From Bradyrhizobium sp. RD5-C2 (GTDB lineage Bacteria > Pseudomonadota > Alphaproteobacteria > Rhizobiales > Xanthobacteraceae): a stretch of 64,000 nt of DNA. The notes beneath the pieces were generated by a model, which saw nothing but the letters and a program-made list of their open reading frames with translations, did no database searches and was not told the origin of the DNA. Numbering within the stretch: the stretch's first letter is position 1; every line of letters starts with the position of its first letter. Location: contig NZ_BOVL01000019.1 of NCBI RefSeq assembly GCF_019972155.1, forward strand, positions 757,575-821,574, written 5' to 3'. Shown one piece after another: positions 50,070 through 59,319 of this stretch. The position numbers and the translations under genes were made by a program.

Positions 50070-51677
50070 CTACTCCAGCCCGATCTGCGTCAGATCCTGG
50101 AACCAGTGCTGCGCCTGCACGAAGGTCTTCACCTTCGGCGACAGCGCGTGCGGATTGGTGTCATGCACCACCCACACCAGCGCGGCATCGTCGACGATAA
50201 GCGCATGCGCCTGCGCAATCAGATTATCCTGCCTGGCGGTGTCGAACGTCTGCTTGGCCTCGTTGATCAGCGCATCGACCTTCGGGTTCTTGTAGCCGCC
50301 CCAGTTGACGCCGACAGGCGCTACCTGATCGGACGCAAAGAACCGCACGATGGCGTAGAGCGGATCCGAGGTGACGTAGGCGATGTTGTTGGCGGTGATA
50401 CCGGCGTTCATCTCGTCGGCGGCGCCCTTGCGCCAGTGCGAATAGAGCGTCTCGAGCTCGACCACCTTGAAGTCGATATCGATGCCAATCTCCTTGAAGC
50501 TCTGCTGCAGGAATTCATTCATCGGCAGCGACAGCATCTGCCCGGTGCCGCCCTGGGCGATGATGAAGGTCGTCTTCAGCGGCTTGTCCTTGGAATAGCC
50601 GGCTTCCTCCACCAGCTTTTTCGCGGCCGCGAGGTCGTATTTCAGTTCGAAGCTCGGCTTGCCGAACCACGGGCTCGACGGGTCGACCTGGCCCTTGGCC
50701 GGCTTGGCGAGGCCGTTCATCAGGCCAACCACCGCGTCGCGGTCGATCGCGAGGTTGAGCGCCTTGCGCAGCCGGATGTCGGTCCAGGGCGAACCCGGCA
50801 GCACGCTCAAATGATAATTCCAGACATGCGGCGTCACGTTGTCGACGATCCTCATGCCGGCGGCCTTGAGCTGCGGCACGGCGTCGGGCGCCGGCGTTTC
50901 GATCAGGTCGACCTGGCCGGCCAGCAGCGCGTTGGTGCGGGTCAGCGCCTCAGGCATCGGGATCAGGATCAACTTGTCGACCTTCGCCAGCCGCTTCTTG
51001 TCCCAATAGTCCGGGTTCTTGGTCAGCTCGGCGAGCTCGCGCGGCACCAGCTTGGTCAGCTTGAACGGGCCGGTGCCGGAGGGCTGGCTGGCGAACTTGT
51101 CCCAGTCCTTGCCGAGCTTTTCGTACTGCGCGGGGCTCGAGACCAGAAACCAGAGCATCTGGTAGGGAAAGAAGGAGTCGACCGTCTTGGTGGTGATCTC
51201 GATGGTAGAGTCGTCGATCTTGGCGTAGCTCGCAACCGAGGGCAGCCGGGTCTTGACCTGGGCACTCTGCCGCTTGTCGAATTGCGGTGCCTTGTCGTTC
51301 AGCACCTTGTCGAGATTCCAGATCACCGCGTCGGCGGTGAAGTCGCTGCCGTCATGGAATTTAACGCCCTTGCGCAAGGTGAAGCGCCATTTGGTCTTGT
51401 CGTTGTCGTCGACCTTCCATTCGGTCGCAAGCCCGGGCACCAGCTTCCCGGGCCGGTCGGCAACGTCCATCTCCCAGGCCACCAGCGGATCGTAGATCGT
51501 GTAGGCCGTGAACTGATAGGCGCCGGCGCCGCGATCGGGCTGGCCGGTCGTCAGCGGAATGTCGGCCATTGAAATGCCGTAGCGCACAATGGACTCGGCT
51601 CGCGCCGACATGGCCGGCCAGCCCGCGGTCAAGGCGAGCGCCATTGCGGCCATCAGGATCGAATTGCGCGCGCGCAT
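50070..51677 (-). CDS. Peptide/dipeptide-type ABC binding protein (SBP_bac_5), copy 1
   Basis: 535 residues from ATG 51677, with GGAG upstream and a signal peptide (cleavage near ARA-ESI). Fold marks: VPGLATEWKVDDNDKTKWRF, FHDGSDFTADAVIWNLDKVL and DRDAVVGLMNG near the end, all standard for DppA/OppA. It is paralogous to the protein at 51887-53539, with long shared stretches (for example LATEWKVDD, and TRANA/ARTAALLSGQV parts). Both bind a solute for the Dpp-type importer downstream. The two genes diverge with 209 bp between. Confidence 0.88.
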   Translation of the reverse strand: MRARNSILMAAMALALTAGWPAMSARAESIVRYGISMADIPLTTGQPDRGAGAYQFTAYTIYDPLVAWEMDVADRPGKLVPGLATEWKVDDNDKTKWRFTLRKGVKFHDGSDFTADAVIWNLDKVLNDKAPQFDKRQSAQVKTRLPSVASYAKIDDSTIEITTKTVDSFFPYQMLWFLVSSPAQYEKLGKDWDKFASQPSGTGPFKLTKLVPRELAELTKNPDYWDKKRLAKVDKLILIPMPEALTRTNALLAGQVDLIETPAPDAVPQLKAAGMRIVDNVTPHVWNYHLSVLPGSPWTDIRLRKALNLAIDRDAVVGLMNGLAKPAKGQVDPSSPWFGKPSFELKYDLAAAKKLVEEAGYSKDKPLKTTFIIAQGGTGQMLSLPMNEFLQQSFKEIGIDIDFKVVELETLYSHWRKGAADEMNAGITANNIAYVTSDPLYAIVRFFASDQVAPVGVNWGGYKNPKVDALINEAKQTFDTARQDNLIAQAHALIVDDAALVWVVHDTNPHALSPKVKTFVQAQHWFQDLTQIGLE

Positions 51678-51886
51678 AGGAAGGCTCCGTTGCTGGGAAG
51701 TCGGGGCCAAATCTTGCAAGCATGATGCCAGAATAGGCATCTTCGCACGGTCAGACGCGAGGTGGGAAGAAATGACGCGCCCAGCGGTTATTTGCTGAAG
51801 AACTATTCCCCTTGGCACAGGCATTGCATACGCTTGCACAAGAAATAATCACCAAAACGTCACCAGACTTCGAAGGGGTTGCTCAG

Positions 51887-53539
51887 ATGCGTAACAGGAA
51901 GACCAATGCGACGGCGATTATGCTGGCGCTTGCGATCGCCAATTGTGTGCCGGCGATCGCCAGCGCCGAGACCGTGCTGCGCATTGGCATGACGGCTGCC
52001 GATATTCCGCGCACGCTCGGGCAGCCCGACCAGGGTTTTGAGGGCAACCGTTTCACCGGGCTCACGATGTATGACGCGCTGACGATGTGGGACCTGTCGT
52101 CGTCGGACAAGGCGAGCGCGATGATTCCGGGCCTCGCCACCGAGTGGAAGGTCGACGATGCCGACAAGACCAAGTGGATATTCAAGCTGCGTCCCGGCGT
52201 CAGCTTTCACGACGGCTCACCGTTCAATTCCGACGCCGTGGTCTGGAACGTCGACAAGGTGCTGAAGCAGGACGCGCCGCAATATGACGCGAGCCAGGTC
52301 GGCGTCACCGCCTCACGCATGCCGACCTTGGTGTCGGCGCGCAAGATCGACGACATGACGGTGGAGTTGACCACTAAGGAGCCGGACAGCTTCCTGCCGA
52401 TCAACCTCACCAATCTGTTCATGGCGAGCCCGGCCAAGTGGCAGCAATTCTACGACAAGGCCGAAGGTGCCGATGCCAAGGCGAAGTCGCAGGCCGCATG
52501 GGCGGCGTTCGCCAAGGACGCGTCGGGCACGGGCCCCTGGAAGATGTCGAGCTTCACGCCGCGCGAGCGGCTCGAGCTGGTGAAGAACGAGAACTACTGG
52601 GACAAGGCCCGCGTGCCGAAGACCGACAAGATGGTGCTGTTGCCGATGCCTGAGGCCAACGCGCGCACTGCGGCGCTGCTGTCGGGACAGGTCAACTGGA
52701 TCGAGGCGCCGGCGCCCGACGCGCTGCCCGAGATCAAGCAGCGTGGCTTCGATCTGTATTCCAACGAGGAGCCGCATGTCTGGCCGTGGCAGTTCTCCCG
52801 CGTCGAGGGCTCGCCGTGGAACGACATCCGCGTCCGCAAGGCCGCCAACCTCTGCATCGATCGCGAAGGGCTGCGTGACGGCCTGCTCGCGGGGCTGATG
52901 GTGCCGGCCACCGGCACGTTCGAGCCGGGCCACCCGTGGCGCGGCAACCCGACCTTCCAGATCAAGTATGACAAGCCGGCCGCGCAGAAGCTGATGCAGG
53001 AGGCGGGCTTCGGTCCCGACAAGAAGCTGACGGTCAAGATCCAGACCTCGGCGTCGGGTTCGGGACAGATGCTGCCGCTGCCGATGAACGAGTATCTGCA
53101 ACAAGCTTTGGCCGAGTGCTACTTCGATGTGCAGCTCGACGTCATCGAGTGGAATACGCTGTTCACCAACTGGCGGCGCGGCGCCAAGGATCCGTCGGCG
53201 AACGGCTCGAACGCGACCAACGTCACCTATGCGGCGATGGATCCGTTCTTCGCGCTGGTGCGCTTCCTGCAATCGGGCATGGCGCCGCCGGTCTCGAACA
53301 ATTGGGGCTTCATCAACAATCCGAAGTTCGATGAATTGGTGAAGAAGGCCCGCCAGACCTTCGAACCGGCAGCGCGCGACGCAGCGCTCGCCGAGCTGCA
53401 CGCCGCCTCGGTCGACGACGCGGCGTTCCTCTACGTCGCCCACGACGTTGCGCCGCGCGCGATGAGCCCGAAGGTCAAGGGCTTTGTGCAGCCGAAGAGC
53501 TGGTTCGTCGACTTCTCGCCGGTCTCGGTCGTGCCGTGA
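51887..53539 (+). CDS. Peptide/dipeptide-type ABC binding protein (SBP_bac_5), copy 2
   Basis: 550 residues from ATG 51887 behind GAAGGGG, signal peptide (cleavage near ASA-ETV). The marks LATEWKVDDADKTKWIFKL, FHDGSPFNSDAVVWNVDKVL and DREGLRDGLLAG are shared with copy 1. It is the first gene of the importer operon and separated from dppB by a 157-bp repeat. A pair of divergent paralogues suggests two related solutes entering one channel. Confidence 0.88.
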   Translation: MRNRKTNATAIMLALAIANCVPAIASAETVLRIGMTAADIPRTLGQPDQGFEGNRFTGLTMYDALTMWDLSSSDKASAMIPGLATEWKVDDADKTKWIFKLRPGVSFHDGSPFNSDAVVWNVDKVLKQDAPQYDASQVGVTASRMPTLVSARKIDDMTVELTTKEPDSFLPINLTNLFMASPAKWQQFYDKAEGADAKAKSQAAWAAFAKDASGTGPWKMSSFTPRERLELVKNENYWDKARVPKTDKMVLLPMPEANARTAALLSGQVNWIEAPAPDALPEIKQRGFDLYSNEEPHVWPWQFSRVEGSPWNDIRVRKAANLCIDREGLRDGLLAGLMVPATGTFEPGHPWRGNPTFQIKYDKPAAQKLMQEAGFGPDKKLTVKIQTSASGSGQMLPLPMNEYLQQALAECYFDVQLDVIEWNTLFTNWRRGAKDPSANGSNATNVTYAAMDPFFALVRFLQSGMAPPVSNNWGFINNPKFDELVKKARQTFEPAARDAALAELHAASVDDAAFLYVAHDVAPRAMSPKVKGFVQPKSWFVDFSPVSVVP

Positions 53540-53562
53540 CCTTGATGGCATAAATCGGTGCA

Positions 53563-53719
53563 TCCTCTCCCCTTGTGGGAGAGGGTGGCTTCGCTGAAAG
53601 CGAAGCCGGGTGAGGGGTTGTCTCCGCGGACGCTCCTTTCTCGATCTGAAATGACTTCATCCGCGGACAGGACCCCTCATCCGGCGCGCTCTGCGCGCCA
53701 CCTTCTCCCGCAAGGGGAG
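53563..53719. repeat. Interspersed inverted repeat, family B, copy between binding-protein and permease genes
   Basis: CCTCTCCCCTTGTGGGAGAG...GGTGAGGGG (53564-53617) faces CCCCTCATCC...CTTCTCCCGCAAGGGGAG (53673-53719). Inner stems are GGCTTCGCT/AGCGAAGCC and GGCGCGC/GCGCGCC. Located between genes of one operon, it may reduce downstream expression and leave the binding protein more abundant. Confidence 0.8.
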
Positions 53720-53738
53720 TAGGAAGAAAGAACCCAAC

Positions 53739-54692
53739 GTGCTCGCCTATACGTCCAGACGGATCGTCTACGTCATTCCGATCGTGCTCAGCGTTGCGCT
53801 GGTGTGCTTCCTCCTGGTGCACATCACGCCCGGCGACCCCCTGGTCGCGGTGCTGCCGGCCGATGCCTCGCAGGAGCTCGCCGCGCAGCTGCGCTCAGCT
53901 TACGGCTTCGATCGCCCGTTGCCTGTGCAATTCGGCCTGTGGCTGTGGCGCGCGATCCATGGCGATCTCGGCAATTCGATCGCCACGGGGCGGCCGGTCC
54001 TGTCTGAAGTGATGCGCGCGGTTAGCAACACCGTGATGCTGGCGATTGCGGCTGCGATGATCGGCTTCACGCTTGGCTTGCTGTTCGGCCTGATCGCCGG
54101 CTATTTCCGCGACACCTGGGTTGACAAGGTCGCAACATCGATCGCCATCGCCGGCGTCTCGCTGCCGCACTACTGGCTCGGCATGGTGCTGGTCATCATC
54201 TTCTCGGTGCAGCTCAACTGGCTGCCCGCGGTCGGTGCCGGCCCCGGCGGTTCCGGCGCCTGGGCATGGGACTGGGAGCATCTACGCTATCTGGTGCTGC
54301 CGGCGATCACCACCTCGGTGATCCCGATGGGCATCGTCACCCGCACGGTGCGCGCGCTGACCGGCGACATCCTGAGCCAGGATTTCGTCGAGGCGCTGCG
54401 CGCCAAGGGCCTGCGCGAGACCGGGGTATTTCGTCACGTCATCAAGAACGCGGCGCCGACCGCGCTTGCGGTGATGGGTCTGCAACTCGGCTACATGCTC
54501 GGCGGCTCGATCCTGATCGAGACCGTGTTCTCCTGGCCGGGCTCGGGCCTGTTGCTGAACTCGGCGATCTTCCAGCGCGATCTGCCGCTGCTGCAGGGCA
54601 CGATCCTGGTGCTGGCGCTGTTCTTTGTGTTGCTCAATCTCCTGGTCGACATCGCGCAGGCCGCGATCGATCCGCGCATCAAGCGGAGCTGA
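53739..54692 (+). CDS. Dipeptide-type ABC importer permease, DppB family
   Basis: 317 residues from GTG 53739. YTSRRIVYVIPIVLSVALVC with the N-terminal DppB helix, HITPGDPL motif, and the EAA-loop region DFVEALRAKGLRETGVFRHV. Six helices expected. Its TGA stop is formed by the first two bases of the repeat at 54691. Confidence 0.9.
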   Translation: MLAYTSRRIVYVIPIVLSVALVCFLLVHITPGDPLVAVLPADASQELAAQLRSAYGFDRPLPVQFGLWLWRAIHGDLGNSIATGRPVLSEVMRAVSNTVMLAIAAAMIGFTLGLLFGLIAGYFRDTWVDKVATSIAIAGVSLPHYWLGMVLVIIFSVQLNWLPAVGAGPGGSGAWAWDWEHLRYLVLPAITTSVIPMGIVTRTVRALTGDILSQDFVEALRAKGLRETGVFRHVIKNAAPTALAVMGLQLGYMLGGSILIETVFSWPGSGLLLNSAIFQRDLPLLQGTILVLALFFVLLNLLVDIAQAAIDPRIKRS

Positions 54693-54766
54693 GCATGATC
54701 CGGAAAAGTGGGGACCGGTTTTCCCTCGCGACAAACGCGGAACGCGTTTGCGCGGAGATCATGCTC
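54691..54766. repeat. Interspersed palindromic repeat, family G (GAGCATGATCCGGAAAAGTG type) inside an operon
   Basis: GAGCATGATC (54691-54700) and GATCATGCTC (54757-54766) are perfect inverted ends; AAACGCG-GAA-CGCGTTT (54733-54749) is an inner palindrome. The element starts within the dppB stop codon and ends 17 bp before the dppC start. It is a recognised repeat type of Bradyrhizobium-like genomes, inserted at a gene junction without breaking the operon. Confidence 0.85.
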
Positions 54767-54783
54767 CAACAAAGAGCCAGCGC

Positions 54784-55671
54784 ATGAGTGCGATGTCAGA
54801 TACTGCATTGCAGGCAGCTCCCGCGACCAAGGCGCGCGGCTACTGGGCAACGGTTGGACGCCGGATCAGGCGCGACAAGGTCAGCATGGCCTGCGCAATC
54901 ATCCTGGTGCTGATCTTCGCCTCCGCGCTGCTGGCGCCATGGCTGCATCTCGCCGATCCCTATCAGGGCTCGATGATCCGCCGTCTCCGCCACATCGGCA
55001 CGCCGGGTTATCCGCTCGGCACCGACGAGCTCGGCCGCGACATGCTGGCGCGGCTGATCTACGGCGGGCGGCTGTCGCTGGTCATCGGCATCCTGCCGGT
55101 GGTCCTCGCCTTCATGATCGGCACCTCGCTCGGCCTCGTCGCCGGTTACGTCGGCGGCAAGCTGAACACCGCGATCATGCGCACCGTCGACGTGTTCTAC
55201 GCCTTTCCGTCGGTGCTGCTGGCGATCGCGATCTCGGGTGCGCTCGGCGCCGGAATCACCAATTCGATCGTGTCGCTGACCATCGTGTTCGTGCCGCAGA
55301 TCACCCGCGTCGCCGAAAGCGTCACCACCGGCGTCCGCAACATGGATTTCGTCGAGGCGGCGCGCGCGTCCGGCGCAGGTCCCTTCACCATCATGCGCGT
55401 GCACATGCTCGGCAATGTGCTCGGCCCGATCTTCGTCTACGCCACCGGCCTGATCTCGGTGTCGATGATCCTCGCCGCCGGTCTGTCGTTCCTCGGGCTC
55501 GGCACCAAGCCGCCGGAGCCGGAATGGGGCTTGATGCTGAACACGCTACGCACCGCGATCTATGTCAATCCATGGGTCGCAGCGCTGCCGGGCGCGATGA
55601 TCTTCGCAGTCTCGATCTGCTTCAATCTGCTCAGCGACGGCATGCGCAGCGCCATGGACATCAGGAACTAG
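54784..55671 (+). CDS. Dipeptide-type ABC importer permease, DppC family
   Basis: 295 residues from ATG 54784 (a second ATG at 54793 is possible). DppC marks: GTPGYPLGTDELGRDMLARL, IYGGRLSLVIGILPVVLA, EAA loop DFVEAARASGAGPFTIMRVH. Six helices expected; partner of DppB. Confidence 0.9.
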   Translation: MSAMSDTALQAAPATKARGYWATVGRRIRRDKVSMACAIILVLIFASALLAPWLHLADPYQGSMIRRLRHIGTPGYPLGTDELGRDMLARLIYGGRLSLVIGILPVVLAFMIGTSLGLVAGYVGGKLNTAIMRTVDVFYAFPSVLLAIAISGALGAGITNSIVSLTIVFVPQITRVAESVTTGVRNMDFVEAARASGAGPFTIMRVHMLGNVLGPIFVYATGLISVSMILAAGLSFLGLGTKPPEPEWGLMLNTLRTAIYVNPWVAALPGAMIFAVSICFNLLSDGMRSAMDIRN

Positions 55672-55674
55672 AGC

Positions 55675-56748
55675 ATGAGCGAGGCCAATCTCTCCGTCGA
55701 TATGCTGGAGCCGGTCGCCGATATCGGCGGCGCCGCGCAGCCGCTGCTGCAGGTCAAGGGACTGACCAAGCACTTCCCGGTGCGCGGCGGACTGTTCAGC
55801 CCGCGCAAGACCGTGCGTGCCGTCGACGACGTCAATTTCGCGGTCATGAAGGGGGAGACCGTCGGCATCGTCGGCGAATCCGGCTGCGGCAAATCGACCA
55901 CCGCGCGGCTGCTGATGCACCTGATGGCGCGCGATGCCGGCGACATCATCTTCGACGGTCGGCAGGTCGGCCCGGCGCTCTCGCTGCGCGACTTGCGGCG
56001 CGGCGTGCAGATGGTGTTCCAGGACAGCTACGCATCGCTCAATCCGCGCCTGACAATCGAGGAGTCAATCGCCTTCGGACCCAAGGTCCATGGCATGGCC
56101 GATGACACGGCGCGGACCTTGGCGCGCGAGCTGCTCGGCAAGGTGGGTTTGCGGCCGGAGATTTTCGCTAACCGCTATCCGCATGAAGTGTCCGGCGGCC
56201 AGCGCCAGCGCGTCAACATCGCCCGCGCGCTCGCGCTGTCGCCGCGGCTCGTGATCCTCGACGAGGCGGTCTCCGCGCTCGACAAATCGGTCGAGGCGCA
56301 GGTGCTCAATCTGCTCGCCGATTTGAAGCGCGAATTCGGCCTGACCTATCTTTTCATCAGCCACGATCTCAACGTGGTCCGCTACATCTCCGATCGCGTG
56401 CTTGTGATGTATCTCGGCGAAGTGGTCGAGCTCGGCCCGGTCGACGCGGTCTGGGATGCGCCGGCGCATCCCTATACCCGCGCGCTGCTGGCGGCGATGC
56501 CGTCATCAGATCCCGACAGGCGCACCGAAGTGCCGCCGATCTCGGGCGATCCGCCCAATCCGATCGATCCGCCGGCCGGTTGTCGATTCCACACCCGTTG
56601 CCCGTTTGCGGAGCCGCTCTGCGCAAACGACACGCCAAAACTCAGCGATCTCGATACAATGGGCCATCAAGCGGCGTGCTACATGGCCATTCCTGGCTCG
56701 GGGCACAGCCGGGCGCCGGCAAAAGCAAAAGGAGAAACCGCGGCATGA
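55675..56748 (+). CDS. Dipeptide-type ABC importer ATPase, DppF family
   Basis: 357 residues. Walker A VGESGCGKSTTARLL, signature VSGGQRQRVNIARAL, Walker B VILDEAVSALD, switch ISHDL. The C-terminal oligopeptide-transporter extension has CRFHTRCPFAEPLC, the Cys pattern typical of Dpp/Opp ATPases, a possible Fe-S site. The stop overlaps the AtzG-like start (ATGA at 56745-56748). Confidence 0.9.
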   Translation: MSEANLSVDMLEPVADIGGAAQPLLQVKGLTKHFPVRGGLFSPRKTVRAVDDVNFAVMKGETVGIVGESGCGKSTTARLLMHLMARDAGDIIFDGRQVGPALSLRDLRRGVQMVFQDSYASLNPRLTIEESIAFGPKVHGMADDTARTLARELLGKVGLRPEIFANRYPHEVSGGQRQRVNIARALALSPRLVILDEAVSALDKSVEAQVLNLLADLKREFGLTYLFISHDLNVVRYISDRVLVMYLGEVVELGPVDAVWDAPAHPYTRALLAAMPSSDPDRRTEVPPISGDPPNPIDPPAGCRFHTRCPFAEPLCANDTPKLSDLDTMGHQAACYMAIPGSGHSRAPAKAKGETAA

Positions 56749-56936
56749 CCAGACCAACTCCCAAAGATGTCAAGGTGATCGCGCACGTCGCCGACGTGCC
56801 TGCCGATGACGATGTCGCCAGCCGCATCGCCAACTCGATCGGCCCGGCATTCGACGGCTTCGCGCCGATCTCCGGCACGCTCCCTTTCGATCTCGAACCC
56901 GCGAGCTTCCTGCTGGCGCAGAAGGTGTCGAAATGA
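56745..56936 (+). CDS. 63-aa AtzG-like small subunit, coupled to the amidase
   Basis: ATG 56745 overlaps the dppF stop and the gene's own stop overlaps the amidase start (ATGA 56933-56936), so it is translationally coupled on both sides. Sequence: VKVIAHVADVPADDDVASRI, then NSIGPAFDGFAPISG and LPFDLEPASFLLAQ. Short proteins directly before AtzE-type amidases (AtzG in cyanurate breakdown, GatC before GatA) stabilise and help the amidase; the length (AtzG is about 68 residues) and C-terminal LPFDLEPASF fit that group. The AtzG assignment is by context and general likeness. Confidence 0.7.
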   Translation: MTRPTPKDVKVIAHVADVPADDDVASRIANSIGPAFDGFAPISGTLPFDLEPASFLLAQKVSK

Positions 56937-58345
56937 GCTCTGATCCGGCCCTGATGACGTTGACCGCGGTCGCCAAGGCGATCGCCGACAAGAAGGTCTC
57001 CTCGCATGAGGTGACGCGCGCCGTGCTGCATCGCATTGCGGAATGGCAGCCGCGCCTCAACGCCTATATGGCGATCGAATCCGAACAGGCGCTTGCCGCC
57101 GCCACCGAGGCCGATGCCGCGCTCGCCAAGGGCAACAGCCGAGGCCCGCTGCACGGCGTGCCGCTGGCGCACAAGGACATGTATTACGAGGCCGGCAAGG
57201 TCGTGACCTGTGGCTCGCTGATTCGCCGTGACTTCGTGCCGAAGACGACCGCGACGGCGTTGCAGCGGCTGAAGGATGCCGGGCAGGTTCGGCTCGGCTC
57301 GCTGCAGATGGTCGAGTTCGCCTATGGTCCGACCGGCCACAACGTGCATTACGGCGCGGTGCGCAATCCCTGGAACGTCGCGCACATCACCGGCGGCTCG
57401 TCGTCGGGCTCAGGCTCGGCGGTCGCCGCGCGGCTCACCTTTGCCGCGCTGGGCTCCGACACCGGCGGTTCGGTGCGCATGCCCGCGCATTTCTGCGGTG
57501 TCACCGGCCTCAAGACGACGGTCAGCCGCGTCAGCCGCGCCGGCGCGATGCCGCTGTCGCAGTCGCTCGATACCGTCGGTCCGCTGGCGCAGACCGCGGA
57601 GGACTGCGCGCTGCTGCTCGGCCTGATGGCAGGCGCCGATCCCGAGGATCTGACGGCGTCGACGCAGCCGGTGCCCGACTATCTGGCTGCGACCAGACAA
57701 TCGCTGAAGGGCCTCAGGATCGGCGTCCCGACGGCATTCTATGTCGACGACCTCGATCCCGAAGTGGCGCGTGTCCTCGACGAGACGGTGGCGACGCTGA
57801 AGAAGGAGGGCGCCGAGATCGTCAAGGTCGAGTTGCCGGATCAGCGCCAGCTCGGCGCCGCGTCGCAACTGGTGCTCGCGGCCGAAGCCGCAGCCTATCA
57901 CAAGCGCTGGATGATCGAGCGGCCGCAGGATTACGGCGCGCAGGTCCTGATGCGGTTGCAGAATGGCCTCACCATTCCCGCGGTCACCTATCTCGAAGCC
58001 ATGCGCTGGCGCGGGCCCGCGCTCGCGGCGCACAATGCGGCGGTCAACGGCATCGATGCGGTGATCGCGCCGTCCTCGCCGGTGCCGGCGCCGACGATCG
58101 CCGAGAGCGACGTCGGCAATGGTCCGGGCGCGGAAGCGGTGATCCAGCGGCTGACGCGGTTCACCCGTCCGGTCAACTATCTCGGTCTGCCGTCGCTCGC
58201 GATCCCCTCGGGCTTCACTAAGGCGGGTCTGCCGGTCGGCATGCAGCTGATCGGCCGCTCCTTCGAGGAGGCGGTGTTGCTCAGGATCGGCGCCGCCTTC
58301 CAGCGCGCGACCGACTTCCACGCCAGGGTGCCCAAGCTCGCATGA
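56933..58345 (+). CDS. Amidase-signature hydrolase (AtzE/GatA-like)
   Basis: 470 residues. The Ser-cisSer-Lys triad is K81 (GVPLAHKDMYY), the cis-Ser in GGSSSGS (154-160) and nucleophile S180 in GSDTGGSVRMPA. It hydrolyses C-N bonds in amides, ureido compounds or carboxybiuret-type molecules. Located between dppF and dppD and paired with the AtzG-like protein, it probably acts on the solute imported by this system. Cytoplasmic. The ATGA overlap at 58342-58345 couples it to dppD. Confidence 0.88.
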   Translation: MSSDPALMTLTAVAKAIADKKVSSHEVTRAVLHRIAEWQPRLNAYMAIESEQALAAATEADAALAKGNSRGPLHGVPLAHKDMYYEAGKVVTCGSLIRRDFVPKTTATALQRLKDAGQVRLGSLQMVEFAYGPTGHNVHYGAVRNPWNVAHITGGSSSGSGSAVAARLTFAALGSDTGGSVRMPAHFCGVTGLKTTVSRVSRAGAMPLSQSLDTVGPLAQTAEDCALLLGLMAGADPEDLTASTQPVPDYLAATRQSLKGLRIGVPTAFYVDDLDPEVARVLDETVATLKKEGAEIVKVELPDQRQLGAASQLVLAAEAAAYHKRWMIERPQDYGAQVLMRLQNGLTIPAVTYLEAMRWRGPALAAHNAAVNGIDAVIAPSSPVPAPTIAESDVGNGPGAEAVIQRLTRFTRPVNYLGLPSLAIPSGFTKAGLPVGMQLIGRSFEEAVLLRIGAAFQRATDFHARVPKLA

Positions 58346-59319
58346 CCAGCCTCGTCGAGATCAACAACCTCAACATCCGCTTCACCGGAGATCGCACGGT
58401 GCATGCCGTCAACGATCTCAGCCTGTCGCTCGGCGAGGGCGAGGTGTTGGGGCTGCTCGGCGAGTCCGGCTCGGGCAAGAGCGTGACGCTGCGCGCGCTG
58501 ATGCGGCTGTTGCCGAAGAAGCGCACGCAGATCTCCGGCCGCGTCAATGTGCTCGGCCGGGACGTGCTGGCGATGGATGACGAGGCGCTATCCGCATTCC
58601 GCGGCCAGACCGTCTCGATGATCTTCCAGGAGCCGGCGCTGGCGCTCGATCCGGTCTACACCATCGGCCGCCAGATTGCGGAGACAGTGATGCGCCACGA
58701 GGGCAAGAGCGAGCGCGACGCCACGGCGCGCGCGCTCGAGATGCTTGAGGTGGTGCGGATCCCCTCCGCGAAACGAAGGCTCGATTCCTATCCGCACGAG
58801 ATGTCGGGCGGGATGCGCCAGCGAGCGATGATCGCACTGGCGCTGGCCTGCAAGCCGAAGATCCTGCTCGCGGACGAGCCGACCACTGCGCTCGATGCCA
58901 CCGTGCAGATCCAGATCCTGCTGCTGCTGCGTGAGCTGCAGCGCGAATTCGGGATGTCCGTCATCTTCGTCACCCACGATATCGGCGTCGCCATCGAAAT
59001 CTGCGACCGGGTCGCGGTGATGTATGCCGGCCAGATCGTGGAGCAGGGCGCCTTGCGCGATATCGTGCGCACGCCGGTTCATCCCTACGCGAAGGGCCTG
59101 CTGGCATCGACCATTCACGGCGCGATGCGCGGCCAGCGGCTCGAGACCATTCCGGGCACGCCGCCTTCGCTCGACCACGCGCCGGCCAGTTGCTCGTTTG
59201 CGGCACGCTGCAAGTTCGCCGAACCGCGCTGCAGTGAACAATTGCCGCCCAGCGTGCAAACCGCGCCCGGCCATCTGGCCCGCTGCGTTCTCGCAGAACC
59301 GGCAGTCGCCGCGGTTTAG
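58342..59319 (+). CDS. Dipeptide-type ABC importer ATPase, DppD family
   Basis: 325 residues. Walker A GESGSGKSVTLRAL, signature MSGGMRQRAMIALAL, Walker B ILLADEPTTALD, switch VTHDI. The C-terminal Cys-rich part (CSFAARCKFAEPRC) is as in DppD. It ends convergently, overlapping the LysR gene by 4 bp. Confidence 0.9.
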   Translation: MTSLVEINNLNIRFTGDRTVHAVNDLSLSLGEGEVLGLLGESGSGKSVTLRALMRLLPKKRTQISGRVNVLGRDVLAMDDEALSAFRGQTVSMIFQEPALALDPVYTIGRQIAETVMRHEGKSERDATARALEMLEVVRIPSAKRRLDSYPHEMSGGMRQRAMIALALACKPKILLADEPTTALDATVQIQILLLLRELQREFGMSVIFVTHDIGVAIEICDRVAVMYAGQIVEQGALRDIVRTPVHPYAKGLLASTIHGAMRGQRLETIPGTPPSLDHAPASCSFAARCKFAEPRCSEQLPPSVQTAPGHLARCVLAEPAVAAV

